From Parastagonospora avenae f. sp. tritici 18332-5 (lineage: Eukaryota > Ascomycota > Dothideomycetes > Pleosporales > Phaeosphaeriaceae), in contig JAFJTR010000041.1 of NCBI GenBank assembly GCA_022559985.1, positions 124,001 to 188,000 on the forward strand: a DNA stretch of 64,000 bases, in the 5' to 3' direction. A program made the position numbers and the translations under genes. This document shows, in pieces, positions 43,642 through 56,353 of this stretch (position 1 is its first letter; every line of letters begins with the position of its first letter). Below the pieces are notes generated by a model that was not told the origin of the DNA, did not search any database, and saw only the letters and a program-made list of their open reading frames with translations.

Positions 43642-44879
43642 GCTGGGCGTGGTGCGGGAGCAATTGGCAGAGAGAGAGTGGGCAGCTCAATGAGCTCAGT
43701 GGTGGTGCTCCTTCAATGTAGAAGGAACGGGTATCTCAGTAGAAATGAGAGGAAGGAGCACTGCAGTCGTGGAAGGAGCGACGTGCAGGCGTGTTGGTAG
43801 TGTGAGGGAGAGCAAGAGGAATTAAGCTCGGGTGACTGGGTGGTGATCCCCGGGAACAATTATTTTGATATGGGAGAGAGGTATGTGATCGACGCAACGG
43901 CACCCCAACACTTGAACTGGAACAGAGGCTACGCGTATCTCTCGTTCGAAGGGAAGGCTCCAAGTGTTGAGGAATTCTTCGGTTGCATCTAAAAACTACT
44001 GAGCCAGACCCCTGCACGGTAATGCTCCACGCATTGGCCGGCTCAACATAAATTTCGCCTGAAGGAGACGGGCTTGCGAAAAGACACACCACGATAGACG
44101 CCAATCTGGTGGGACTTGCGGGCGGGCGGTGAGCAGCATGCCCAAGACACAACCGTGTCAACAGCAGCCCCAACAGCAGCCGCGGCCGTGGGTGTGCAGG
44201 CTTGTTCGGCGTGAGCAGACTTGGACGGACTTGTAGAAGGCTATCCGTCTTGAGCACGTCAGCAAGTCGTGGTTGAGCTCCTGGTCCGGCTGGTTGAGAG
44301 CTTGTATGCAGCGCTGCCCGCTTAATCCCCAACATTACCGGAAGCGTCGTGATCCCTGCATGACTAGTGCGGGTTTCCTGAAGCTCGCTGCAAAAAGTCG
44401 ACAGCTGTGCCGGCGATAATATGTGACCGTCCCGAGTCCTCCCTCACCTCCTCCCGCCCAATTGCACCCTCCGCTCCCTCTTGAATACTCTTCATATACC
44501 CTAAGCATTCCTGTTGCCTGCGGTGGACCTCTCACCCCGCCGCACACGACCCGCCTCATTCCACAGCGAGGGAGCTGCCACAGCAGTACGGACCAATTCC
44601 CGAGCACGCCAGCAGATTAGTTTCTCGCTGGTTGATTACGAATAGGTACGTGGCCGTTATACTATATTGCTACATTGAGCACATCTTGCGAAGGCCAGAG
44701 TGCGGTGAAGGACTTCTGGGTGCTCTTTCCGAACTTGACTCGCTCTTTCCCCACCACCAGACGAAACTCACCACTTCCCAGTCGCTCCTTCCATAACCTT
44801 AATTTTTCCCGCAAGAGAGGTATGCAATGACACTCCAAACCCCAAACAATACCACACAAACACCCAGAACGCAGCTAAC
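43642..44879. promoter_or_regulatory. shared divergent promoter of FAS2 and FAS1
   Basis: The 1238 bases between the two FAS start codons must carry both promoters, which would suit co-expression of the two subunits in equal amounts. Pyrimidine-rich tracts lie on the FAS1 side at about 44.43-44.55 kb (CCTCCCTCACCTCCTCCCG is an example) and near 44.82-44.88 kb. I could not place a specific transcription factor site with confidence. Confidence 0.75.
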
Positions 44880-47800
44880 ATGTCCGATCTCAAGCCTCTC
44901 ACCATGTTCGGCTCCGGGCAGCAGACGGGCCTCTCCACGCCTCGCTCTGCCGCGAACTTGCGCCCCCTCATCCTCACCCACGGCTCGCTCGAGTACACGC
45001 TCCTCATCCCGACCGCCCTCCACTTCAACGCCCAGCAGCTGAAGGACACTTTCAAGCTCACCCTCCCTGAGCCCACAGACGAACTCGCCCAGGATGACGA
45101 GCCCTCATCGATACCCGAACTGGTGGCGCGGTTCATGGGATTCGTGGCCCAGGAGGTAGAGGAGGGCGAAGACCCCGAATCATTCGAGGAAGTGCTCAAG
45201 CTCATCATCACCGAGTTTGAGCGCGCCTTCCTCCGCGGCAATGAGGTGCACGCCTTGGCTGCAACTCTGCCTGGCATCACCGAGAAGAAGCTCGTCACAG
45301 TCCGGTCGTACTACGCCGCACGTTCGGCAGTGGAGCGGCCGCTCAAGATGCACGACTCAGCTCTGTGGCGCGAGGCCGATGACGGCAATGCTGTCATCTA
45401 TGCTGTACTGGGTGGCCAGGGCAATATCGAGGAGTACTTTGATGAACTCCGCGAAATCTACAACACCTACACCCCGTTCGTCGAGGACTTTATCGCGGCC
45501 GAAGCACAGCACCTCCTGCAGTTGTCGCGAGACCCGCGGGCGGAGAAGCTTTACTCCAAGGGTCTCGATGTCATGCGATGGCTCAACAACCGCGAGTCGC
45601 AGCCAGACACCGAATACCTCGTCTCAGCGCCAGTTAGTTTGCCTTTGATTGGGTTGACACAGCTTGCGCATTTCATCGTCACGACGAGAGTGCTCGGAGG
45701 ACACCCAGGAAACGTTCGCAAGCGCTTTGCCGGTGTCACAGGACATTCCCAGGGTGTAGTCACAGCTGCGGCCATTGCCCAAGCCAAAAACTGGGCAACT
45801 TTCTCAGAATCCTCGAAGAAGGCCATTGAGATTCTGTTCTGGATCGGTACTCGCAGCCAGCAGGCTTTCCCACGCACATCGCTTGCGCCGTCAGTCCTGC
45901 AGGACTCGATGGACAACGGTGAAGGCACGCCAACACCTATGCTTTCCATTCGTGACCTCTCAAGGAAAGCCGTGCAAGACCACATTGATGCAACCAACGC
46001 GCATTTGCCACAAGACAGGCACATTGCCATCTCCCTCGTGAACAGCGCCCGCAATTTCGTCGTGACTGGGCCTCCCATCTCGCTCTACGGTCTCAACCTC
46101 CGTCTGCGAAAGAACAAGGCCCCCACTGGTCTCGACCAGACCAGGATTCCCTTCACCGAGCGCAAGGTCCGCTTCGTCAACCGTTTCCTACCCATTACCG
46201 CTCCCTTCCACAGCCAATACTTGACCGAGGCGGCGAAGCAGCTAGAAGATGATCTGAAGGACATCAAAATTCCTGCTAGCGATCTCGGCATTCCGATGTA
46301 CGACACCCACACGGGCAAGGACCTCCGAGATGACGGCTCCGACAACATTGTGCCCCGTCTTGTGCGCATGATTACTTCAGACTCAGTTGAGTGGGAGAAG
46401 GCGACAGTCTTCCCCAAAGCGACGCACATTCTAGATTTCGGCCCTGGTGGCATCTCTGGCCTAGGCGTCCTGACCAACCGTAACAAGGATGGAACGGGAG
46501 TTCGCGTCATCCTTGCGGGAGCCATCGACGGCCAAAACCCTGAAGTTGGCTACAAGCCCGAGATCTTCGACCGGGATTCTGAGCATGCCGTCAAGTACGC
46601 AGTTGACTGGGTCAAGGATCACGGTCCACGTCTTGTTAAGACCTCTACTGGACAGACTTATGTCGACACTAAGATGAGCAGAATGCTAGGGCTGCCGCCA
46701 GTCATGGTCGCTGGTATGACACCATGCACGGTGCCATGGGACTTTGTTGCTGCCACCATGAACGCCGGCTACGAGATTGAACTTGCTGGCGGTGGATACT
46801 ACAACGAGAAGACCATGACCGCTGCCATCAACAAGATCGAGAAGGCCATCCCTGCTGGACGTGGTATCACCGTCAACTTGATCTACGTCAACCCACGTGC
46901 TATGGCATGGCAAATTCCACTTCTGGCTAAGCTTCGTGCCGAAGGCGTACCCATCGAAGGCCTGACCATCGGTGCCGGTGTTCCGTCCATTGAGGTTGCG
47001 AACGAGTACATCGAGACCTTGGGCATCAAGCACATTGCTTTCAAGCCTGGTTCGGTCGAGGCCATCCAGGCGACAATCAACATTGCCAAGGCAAACCCGC
47101 ATTTCCCTGTCTTGCTTCAGTGGACCGGTGGTCGTGGTGGAGGTCATCACTCGTTTGAAGATTTCCACCAACCTATCCTGCAGATGTACAGCCGTCTCCG
47201 CAAGTGCGACAACTTGATCTTGGTTGCCGGCTCCGGTTTCGGTGGCGCAGAGGACACCTACCCGTACCTCACTGGTGCCTGGTCAACTCGCTTTGGCTAC
47301 CCTCCCATGCCATATGACGGTTGTCTCTTTGGCAGCCGTGTCATGACCTCCAAGGAATGCCACACCTCGAAGATGGCCAAGCAGGCCATTGTCGAAGCAC
47401 CCGGTCTTGATGACAGTGACTGGGAGAAGACATACAAGGGCCCTGCTGGCGGTGTCATCACTGTGCGCTCCGAGATGGGCGAGCCAATCCATAAGCTTGC
47501 CACCCGCGGTGTTATCTTCTGGCATGAAATGGACCAGAAGATCTTCAGCTTGAAGAAGGAGAAGCGCATTCCTGAGCTCAAAAAGATGCGCGAGTACATC
47601 ATCGACAAGTTGAACAAGGACTTCCAAAAGGTCTGGTTCGGCAGGAACAAGAAGGGCGAATCCGTCGACCTTGAGGACATGACTTACACTGAAGTCGTAC
47701 AGCGTATGGTCGATCTCATGTATGTCAAGCACCAAACTCGCTGGATCGACCAAAGCTTGAAGAGGTTGACTGGCGACTTTATCCGCCGTCTCGAGGAACG

Positions 47801-50800
47801 CTTCAGCAAGTCAAGCAATGAGTCTCTGATACAGAGCTACGAGGAGCTCAACGACCCCTACCCAACCATCCAGAACGTCTTCGAAGCGTACCCAGAGGCT
47901 GATCACCAGTTGATCAATGCTCAAGATGTCCAGCATTTCCTCTTGCTGTGCCAGCGCCGTGGACAAAAGCCTGTGCCTTTCGTCCCCGTTCTTGACGACA
48001 CCTTCGAGTTCTTCTTCAAGAAGGATTCGCTTTGGCAGTCGGAGGACTTGGACGCGGTCGTTGACCAGGACGTCGGCAGGACATGTATCCTGCAAGGGCC
48101 AATGGCTGTCAAGTACTCTACCAAGGTCGATGAGCCGATCAAAGATATCCTTGACGGCGTGCACCAGGGCCACATCCAAAACCTCCTGCGCGATGTATAC
48201 GGGGGCGATGAGTCCCAGGTCCCTGTCATTGAGTACTTTGGTAGCAACCTCCTTGGCACATCAGAAGGTGTGGAAGTTGACGGCCTCACCGTTTCGCAGC
48301 TCGAAACCAAGACAATCTACCGGCTGTCAGCTGCGCCCAACGTCACCATGCCAGAGGCTCACGCATGGCTCCAGCTGCTGGCCGGATCTACGTACTCGTG
48401 GAGGCACGCATTCTTCACCACCGACATCTTTGTGCAAGGTCAACGCTTCCAGTCTAACCCCACCGCAAGAATCTTTGCACCCACACCGGGCATGCTTGTT
48501 GAGATCAACAACCCCAACGAGCCAGCGAAGACGACCATCATCGTGAAGGAACTTCACTCCAACGGCAAACTGATCAAGACAGTCGAGGTCAGCTTGACGG
48601 GCGACAGTGAGATCCTGCTCAACATGTACGAGGAGCGCACTGCTCTGAAGCAGCCTATTGCCCTGCCGTTCCGCTTCACCTACCGTCCAGACATCGGGTA
48701 TGCTCCCATCCATGAGGTCATGGAGTCCCGAAACGACCGCATCAAGGACTTCTACTTCAAGATCTGGTTCGGCGAAGAGGCATGCCCATACGATGCAGAC
48801 GTGGCCTCTCGCTTCGATGGTGGCCGCGCTACTGTCACAAGTGAGGCCATCAACGACTTTGTTCATGCGGTCGGCAACACCGGCGAAGCGTTCGTCGATC
48901 GTCCTGGCAAGGAGGTCTTCGCCCCCATGGACTTTGCCATTGTTGTTGGATGGAAGGCCATCACTAAGCCTATCTTCCCTCGCGCGATTGACGGTGATCT
49001 GCTGAAGCTTGTACATCTTTCCAACGGCTTCCGCATGCTCCCCGGTGCTGAGCCACTGAAGAAGGGCGATGTGGTCGATACCACTGCTCAGATCAACGCA
49101 GTCATCAACCAAGAGTCCGGCAAGATGGTCGAAGTCTGCGGTACCATTACCCGCAAGGGAGAGCCTGTCATGGAGGTTACCAGCCAGTTCTTGTACCGAG
49201 GCGCATACGATGACTTCGAGAACACGTTCCAGAGGAAGAACGAGAAGATGATGCAGCTCCACCTCGCCACCAGCAAGGATGTCGCAATCCTGCGATCGAA
49301 GGAATGGTTCAACTTCGAGGAGCCAGACATTGATCTACTGAACAAGACCTTGATGTTCAAGTTGGAGACATTCTTGCGATACAAGAACAAGACGGCCTTC
49401 TCACAGATTGAGACCGTTGGCGAGGTTCTTCTTGAGCTACCAACCAAGGAAGTCATCACTATTGCTTCCGTCAACTACCAGTCCGGCACTGCCTTCGGAA
49501 ACCCCGTCATGGACTATTTGCAGCGTAACGGTGCGGCCATTGACCAGGCTGTGCTGTTCGAGAACCCAATTCCGCTGCACGGTAAGACTCCTCTGAGCCT
49601 GAAAGCCCCCGCGTCGAACGAGAACTACGCTCGCGTGTCTGGCGATTACAACCCCATTCACGTGTCTCGCGTTTTTGCAAGCTATGCCAACCTCCCTGGC
49701 ACCATCACCCACGGCATGTACTCCAGTGCTGCCGTCCGCAGCTTGGTTGAGACATGGGCCGCCGAGAACAACATCGGCCGCGTCCGAAGCTACCACGTCA
49801 ACCTCGTGGGCATGGTGTTGCCAGATGACATGCTTGATGTCAAGCTCCAGCACACTGGTATGGTTTCTGGCCGCAAGATCATCAAGATCGAAGTCAGCAA
49901 CAAGGAGACAGAAGACAAGGTTCTTCTCGGTGAGGCTGAGGTAGAGCAGCCTACCACTTCTTACGTTTTCACGGGACAAGGATCGCAAGAGCAAGGCATG
50001 GGCATGAACTTGTACGACAGCAGCCCTGTCGCACAAGAGGTCTGGGATCGCGCCGACAAGCACTTCATGGACAACTATGGTATGTGAATTATACTAGCTC
50101 ACGAGACGCTTTTATTAACACGTTTCAGGCTTCGCCATCACCAACATTGTGAGGAACAACCCGAAGGAGCTAACCATTCACTTCGGTGGACCCGTCGGAA
50201 AGGCGATCCGCCAGAACTATATGTCCATGACTTTCGAGACAGTAGCTGCCGATGGTACCATCAAGTCGGAGAAGATCTTCAAGGAGATTGACGAGAATAC
50301 GACCTCGTACACTTACCGATCACCGACTGGTCTCCTGTCAGCCACCCAGTTCACACAACCTGCTCTGACCCTCATGGAGAAGGCATCGTTCGAAGATATG
50401 CGCGCCAAGGGTCTCGTCCAGCGTGACAGCACCTTTGCAGGCCACTCTCTCGGAGAGTACTCTGCCCTTGCTGCATTGGCCGAAGTCATGCCGATTGAAA
50501 GTTTGGTGTCGGTTGTGTTCTACCGTGGTCTTACAATGCAAGTCGCAGTCGAGCGCGACGAGGCCGGACGATCCAACTACTCCATGTGCGCTGTCAACCC
50601 GAGCCGCATCTCGAAGACCTTCAACGAACAGGCGCTGCAGTACGTCGTGGAGAACATTGCCGAACAGACGGGATGGCTCCTGGAGATTGTCAACTACAAC
50701 ATCGCCAACATGCAGTACGTCGCTGCTGGTGACCTCCGCGCACTTGATTGCCTCACCAACGTCACCAATTACCTCAAACAGCAGAAGATCGACATCCAAG

Positions 50801-51210
50801 AGCTCATGCAGAGCATGTCGCTTGAGGACGTCAAGGCACATCTCGTTGAGATCATCAAGGGCTGCGCAGAGCAGACTGAGGCCAAGCCCAAACCTATCGA
50901 CCTGCAGCGTGGATTTGCCACGATCCCCTTGAAGGGTATTGACGTGCCTTTCCACAGCACTTTCTTGCGATCTGGTGTCAAGCCCTTCCGAAGCTTCTTG
51001 CTCAAGAAGATCCACAAGACATCCATCGACCCCTCAAAGCTGGTCGGAAAGTACATTCCGAACGTCACGGCCAAGCCATTTGCGCTCACTAAGGAGTACT
51101 TTGAGGATGTGTACAGGCTGACGAACTCGCCCAAGATTGGCAACATATTGGCGAACTGGGAAAAGTACGAGGAAAAGGAGGAGAAGACGGAGACGGAAGT
51201 CGCAGCTTAG
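44880..51210 (+). CDS. fas1: fatty acid synthase subunit beta (FAS1)
   Basis: Two exons, 44880-50079 and 50129-51210, joined across a 49-nt intron (GTATGT...TTTCAG), encode 2093 residues, normal for the family. Domains in order: acetyltransferase with nucleophile Ser290 in GHSQG; enoyl reductase of the FMN/TIM-barrel type (MVAGMTPCTVPWDF, IELAGGGYYNEK, QWTGGRGGGHHS); a central dehydratase with two hot-dog regions (the second contains RVSGDYNPIHVS and ITHGMYSSAAVRSL); and the malonyl/palmitoyl transferase with Ser1840 in AGHSLGEYSALAAL. The intron lies between the start of the malonyl/palmitoyl transferase (FTGQGSQEQGMGM) and its active site. Start ATG 44880 gives the usual MSDLKPLTMFG-like N-terminus. 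Together with FAS2 it supplies the complete fungal type I fatty acid synthase. Confidence 0.98.
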
Positions 51211-51785
51211 GCGGCCCAATGTTGATGCAGTCATTGTTTGTTCATGATACAGGCGTCGGCTGGTTTTGAGTAGACTTTATGATATGATATCCGGATGGCG
51301 TATATTCATGTTGATGACGGCTTCGATCGCCTGATGTAGTAGAGTATTGTAATGAAATATTAGCACGTTCACTCATCGATCTTGATTCACTTGTGTACTT
51401 CTCGCATAGGTTTACATGGTCTGATGTTGAGGGTAGTGAATGCTGGTGATGCGTCACGATTCACTTCCTGGCTCAACGGCTCCTCCCACGCCCAACATAA
51501 GTATCTCATACTCGCGAGAGATTTGCTCTCCCAATCACTCCAACATTGGAACGCAAGTCACAACCGTCAGGCAGTTCCAGATCAGCACTAGCGCAACCCT
51601 GTTCCAAGGTTCAAGGTCAAGCCACACACGTGCCACACGTCTCGGAAGTCCGCAATTTGTTGACAAGCACGACACCCGACCTAGCAACGGCGCCCCTCGG
51701 CACCCTTCACCTCCACCCACCATTTTCCACAGCGCATTCAGAGGCATTCGAGATGCATCGCTCACACCGGCCGTCGACTACGCCT
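51211..51785. other. intergenic region between FAS1 and the Brl1/Brr6 gene
   Basis: The region holds the FAS1 3' end and the promoter or leader of the next gene. The frame of the next gene is open from 51546, so translation could start further upstream (for example ATG 51753), but the sequence there does not look conserved. Confidence 0.4.
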
Positions 51786-53495
51786 ATGGACTTTGAGTAC
51801 ACCAATGGCAGAGGACCAGTCGACCAATCATCCCCGTTCCTCAACTTCCAGCAGAACCAGCAGTCGGCAAAGAAGCGTAAGCACAACAGCGGCGCCCCAA
51901 CATCCTCAGATGGGCGCACACATGATGTATCCAAGTTTAGAAAGCTAACTTCATGGCCGTTATTCGGCCAGTTAGGCACACATTCCGTCCTCGACTCTCC
52001 ATCCAAGAACGTGTTTGCGACACCGAGTCGCCAGCGCGAGCCAGACAGCCGGTCCTACTTCTCCCAAGACAGCAGCAAGCCGCTGCCTCTACCGCCTCAC
52101 GTGCAGAACGCGTGGGAGCCTCGCACTCCCCAGAGCACCTTCGACTTCAGCTCGGGCGGAGAGACACCCAACACCCCCGGCGTGGACAGCGACGCCGCCA
52201 CACCAGACACACAATTGGCCGATAAGATGGGACGGTTAGCGAACGGCGAGTCGAACAGCCCGCGTAAACCTGTAAAGCGCGACAGCTGGTTCGCGCGTAC
52301 ATTCAAGGGCAGCCCCAGTCCGCTGAAGGAGAAGGACAGCAAGTACCACTCGTCCAAAGCCGACAATCGCATACAGAAGCGGCGATCCGAGCGCTCGCGG
52401 TCGAAGAAGCGCACATTGCGAGACATGACGGACGACGAGTCGGACAAGGAGCGCCCGCTCGGTGGTGCCCTGCCAGCCCCGGAGCAGGGCAAGGTCCAAC
52501 AGACATACGCCATGAACGTGGCCAGCTTCATGCATTGGGTTGAAGCCCACCCGCACCTGCCGTCTGTGCTGTCCTACTACATGCAGCTCTGCGTCAACTT
52601 CTTTCTTGCGAGCGGCTTCGTCTACATCCTCTACTGTGCGTGGAATGGCATAATGGCCGACGTCGACATTGAGTCCACACGACATTTATCCGGCGTTATG
52701 GTGGAGATTGCCGAGTGCTCAAAACACTGGAACGACAACCGCTGCGAAAACGCTGTCCCGGGCATGGTCAAGGCATGTAATGTTTGGGAGACGTGCATGA
52801 GCCGCGACCCGAAGAAAGTAGCGCGTGCCAGCGTCACAGCGAAGACGTTCGCCATGATTTTCAACAGCTTTGTCGAGGAATTTAGCTACAAATCCATGGT
52901 ATGTGTTCTCATCCTTGCAGTTCTATATGCCTGGCTCAGCGTATGGTCAAATATGCAAATCCAGCGCTTCTCCGAATGGAGCAGGCATTGGGAACACAAG
53001 TCCCCCTCCCAGCGCTCGTGCGAAAAGCAAGCCTGGGAAGAAAAGGCCCACCCCACGCTCCAACAATTCCCAACCCAGTACGAAGTTGAAGAAGTCGTTG
53101 ACGAAGCTGACTGCATGCTCGAATAGATCTTCACCGCAATCATCATCTTCGGCGGCTTCAACCTCTCGAATTGGGCATTCGGCCTCCTGCGCCACCAACA
53201 ACAAAACCCCTCCCAGCAAACACCCAACCCCAACGACTTCATGCCGCAGACGCCTCATCGCAATGTTTCGAATCCGTATCTTGAACAGAACCATCAGAAC
53301 TATCAGCAGAATTGGCAGCAGACGCCATATCAGACCCCGTATACGCAGAGCAGATATGGGGATCCGCCGCCGCTTGTGCACACTCAGAGTGCGCCGGTGC
53401 TGCAATTGCCTATGGCGCCACAGGAGGGTGCAGGCATGTTAGATGAGAGGGAGAGAGGGAAGACACCGAAGAAGAGAGGGATTTTCATGAGATGA
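51786..53495 (+). CDS. Brl1/Brr6 family nuclear-envelope protein
   Basis: Exons 51786-52898 and 53127-53495 encode 493 residues. The start is placed at ATG 51786 (MDFEYTNGRGPVDQSSPF) because the protein-like sequence begins there; ATG 51753 is an in-frame alternative adding 11 residues. A disordered, basic N-terminal half precedes a first membrane segment (about 261-286, containing LCVNFFLASGFVYILYCAW). Next comes the family's cysteine loop, C-x8-C...C-x5-C, in SKHWNDNRCENAVP and ACNVWETCM. A second membrane segment (FTAIIIFGGFNLSNWAFGLL) and a Gln/Pro-rich tail follow. Brl1/Brr6 proteins act in nuclear pore complex assembly and envelope lipid homeostasis. The intron is 228 nt, far longer than others here, and its first 225 bases are open in frame (see findings). 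Confidence 0.88.
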
Positions 53496-54184
53496 TCTTT
53501 TCCACGACTTTTTCACTTTTCCTTGAATGAAGGATATATCTTTTGCATTGTTACTTGAATACGAGCGCCTTTTTCTCTTTGTTTGGGTCTTAGATTTTGC
53601 ATCGTGAGCGTTTGTATCGAAAAGCGGGATCAGGTATATAACGATTTGATTGCAATTTTTATGTCTTTCTATTTGAAACGTCAAGATGTGCTGTTGCTCT
53701 ACATCTTGTGTATAAGTATGCAAGGTCACTTGTACTGTGTGAAGAGCACTCTGCTGACTTGCATATGCATACAGCACCCCGCATTTGTCACCCAGGACCT
53801 TATCTCCACGACCACATTTCCCTGCTTACACGAAACGTTGCTGCCTGCAACGTTTATCTCCATGAAATGTATTGTTTATATTCTAGTTCAGTACAAGTGT
53901 TCATACACGCTAATTTACGAATAGCGAAGGATGACAAATACACCATAACGTCATCGGCACTACGTTATCGCCGACGGCATTTCAAACAGAAGCGTAGGAT
54001 TTTCCAAACCAGCCGAATTTGGCCGACTAAAGGGCCTGATTAGAAACACTCCAATATATAAAGTTAATCAGTAGTGTAGCCTCAAAGTGCACTTCATTAC
54101 TCCAAGTTCGCAGCTCTCCATCTCCACTTTTTCCGCTCTGCGAAAAACTTCGAATATCCTACGAGACTATCAAGTGCAGCGATC
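53496..54184. other. intergenic region, no gene seen
   Basis: About 690 bases of relatively AT-rich spacer lie between two rightward genes. It is expected to contain a terminator and the promoter of the Old Yellow Enzyme gene. No distinct element is identified. Confidence 0.4.
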
Positions 54185-55342
54185 ATGTCTGGCTCACGCC
54201 TTTTCCAGCCCCTAAAGGTGGGCAGCATTGAGTTGAAGAGCCGCGTTGCCATGGCTCCTTTGACTAGGTAAGTACTGTGATGTATCAAGTCACGTGATAT
54301 ACCTTCTGATCATCGCATCAGGTTTCGTGCCAGCGATGAACACGCTATCTTGCCAATGGCCGCAGAGTACTACGGCCAAAGAGCATGTGTGCCAGGAACC
54401 CTGCTCATCACAGAAGCGACCTTCATCGACGAGCAATACGGTGGCTATCCCAACGTCCCCGGCATCTACAACCAGCAACAAATCGATGCATGGCGAAAAA
54501 TCACCGACGAAGTGCACAAGAAAGGCAGCTTTATCTACCTGCAACTCTGGGCCCTCGGCCGCGTAGCCAACAAGAAATTCTGCGAAGCAAAGGGCATAAC
54601 CGTCAAAGGCGCCAGCCCCATCCCGCTCGATGACGAGCACGCCGTGCCCCAGGAAATGACCGAACAAGACATCAAAACCACCATCTCCGCCTACGCCCAG
54701 GGTGCAAAGAACGCCATCGCAGCCGGCTTCGACGGCGTCGAAATCCACGGCGCAAACGGCTACCTCGTCGATCAGTTCCTGCAGGACGTCACTAACCAGC
54801 GCTCCGACGCGTACGGCGGCAGCGTCGAGAACCGCTCGCGCTTCGCCATCGAAGTCACCCAGGCTGTTGTTGATGCTGTCGGCAAAGACAGGACTGGAAT
54901 CCGCCTCAGCCCCTTCTCCGACTTCCAAGGCATGCGTATGCAAGACCCCATCCCGCAGTTCTCCGACGTCATCAAGAAGCTGAACACATTTGGCCTCGCA
55001 TACTTGCACCTCGTCGAGTCGCGCATCTCGGGCAACGCGGACATCGAGAGTTTCGCGCCCATCGATCCGCTCGTGCCGCTGTTCGACGGCCCACTACTAA
55101 TCGCCGGTGGCTTCAAGCCCGAGTCTGCGAAGAAGCTTGTCGACGAGGAGCGCAGAGACCGAGACGTTGTGGTCGTGTTTGGCAGATACTTTATTAGCAC
55201 GCCGGATTTGGTGTTTAGGCTGCAGAAGGGCATTGAGTTTAATCAGTATGATCGAGACACATTTTATAACCCCAAGAGCGAGAAGGGATATACGGATCAG
55301 CCATTTAGTAAGGAGTGGAAGGAGTCGCAGGCGCATTTGTAG
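54185..55342 (+). CDS. Old Yellow Enzyme family NAD(P)H:flavin oxidoreductase
   Basis: Two exons, 54185-54267 and 54322-55342, with a 54-nt intron, encode 367 residues. The fold order is that of OYE TIM barrels: MSGSRLFQPLKVG and MAPLTRFRA at the start, AAEYYGQRA, QLWALGR, then the substrate-binding His170/Asn173 pair in EIHGANGYLVDQFLQD, followed by TNQRSDAYGGSVENRSRF. Later come GIRLSPFSDFQ, the phosphate-binding part near LLIAGGF, VVVFGRYFISTPDL, and a C-terminal PFSKEWKE. These bind FMN and reduce activated C=C bonds. The physiological substrate is not known from sequence. It is a single-domain enzyme without a signal peptide. The neighbouring permease is co-oriented, but the 1 kb gap gives no strong reason to link them. 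Confidence 0.94.
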
Positions 55343-56353
55343 GGAAGCGGAGGACCTATGTAGGCCAGCATATAGACGGAAGGTTTTTCGGTAGCGGGAT
55401 AAAGAGCGTCGTTTGATGAAAGCGTAGAATGAATACTTACATCGAAAGTTTGCTTGCTGTGTCTGAAAGATTTTGAGTTGTCATGGACATAAACTGTGCT
55501 GAACGCTGTTACGGCGGGTTTTTAGGCAGTGTTCTCGGATGCTACTAGATTAGTCATGACTGCTTAGCATACACGTGGATGACCGATTCCTGGGCTATGT
55601 CCAGAGACGGCAAAGTCTGCCACTCTATCTCCAGTACTGAAGTCTCAGCATCTGTCATGCATGCATCGTGGAAAGCACGCAAGGGCACGTGGTGAGATGC
55701 ATATGCTGCGCAAGATCCAGTGTCGCAAGCGAATACCGGTACCAGGTCACCGTGGAATGCTGTGCACCATGGTACTGCGCTGCACGCGGTTATCGATATC
55801 GGACCGCTAATCTGTACCACGGTGAATGGTTCTGAGGCGCATGCATCACTGCCTCGAATTTAGGCTGTCGTTTGGACTGTCGCTGCATGTCGCAGCGTAG
55901 ATGCATGTTTAGCGAATCAGTCTCATCATGTTCATTTTCTGTTAAATTAACCTATGGCGAGAGTCTCACCTTATAATCACTTCTACCAAGCATAGAAAGG
56001 ATACATCCCATGAAACATCTACAAAGTCGATATGCGTTCAATTGCACGAGCGAGCTCGTCTGGAAATCGTCTTCCGAGCATGTCCGCCCTACGAAAACGG
56101 TTGTGCAACGGTACTAGCCACGCGATCACGGACGATTGGCTTTGTCTTGATGCTTTGCTTCACCTCGGCGCTCATGCAGCAAGACATGCGCCAATGATGG
56201 GCGGCACACCTTATCTTCGGAGCTCGACTCGAGTTCACGCTGTTTTGGGCTGGGAGGATAAGTAAGTCAACTTACCCAGGTTGGCCCTCTGAAAGAACGC
56301 CAGTTACTTGACCTCGTATAATTGATCGTTTGGGAAATTGACATATTGTAATC
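55343..56353. other. 1 kb intergenic region, no confident gene
   Basis: An 88-codon minus-strand frame (55820-55554) is Cys-containing and not obviously random, but it has no signal peptide or recognisable domain, so it is not called. Several short plus-strand frames precede the permease start. The promoter of the permease should be in the last few hundred bases. Confidence 0.35.

Noticed and set aside
48327..49262. 311-codon minus-strand frame opposite FAS1
   Set aside because: An antisense shadow of the FAS1 coding exon, without independent evidence.
55554..55820. 88-codon minus-strand Cys-containing frame, possible small secreted protein
   Set aside because: No signal peptide at its start and no paired-Cys pattern; could be chance.
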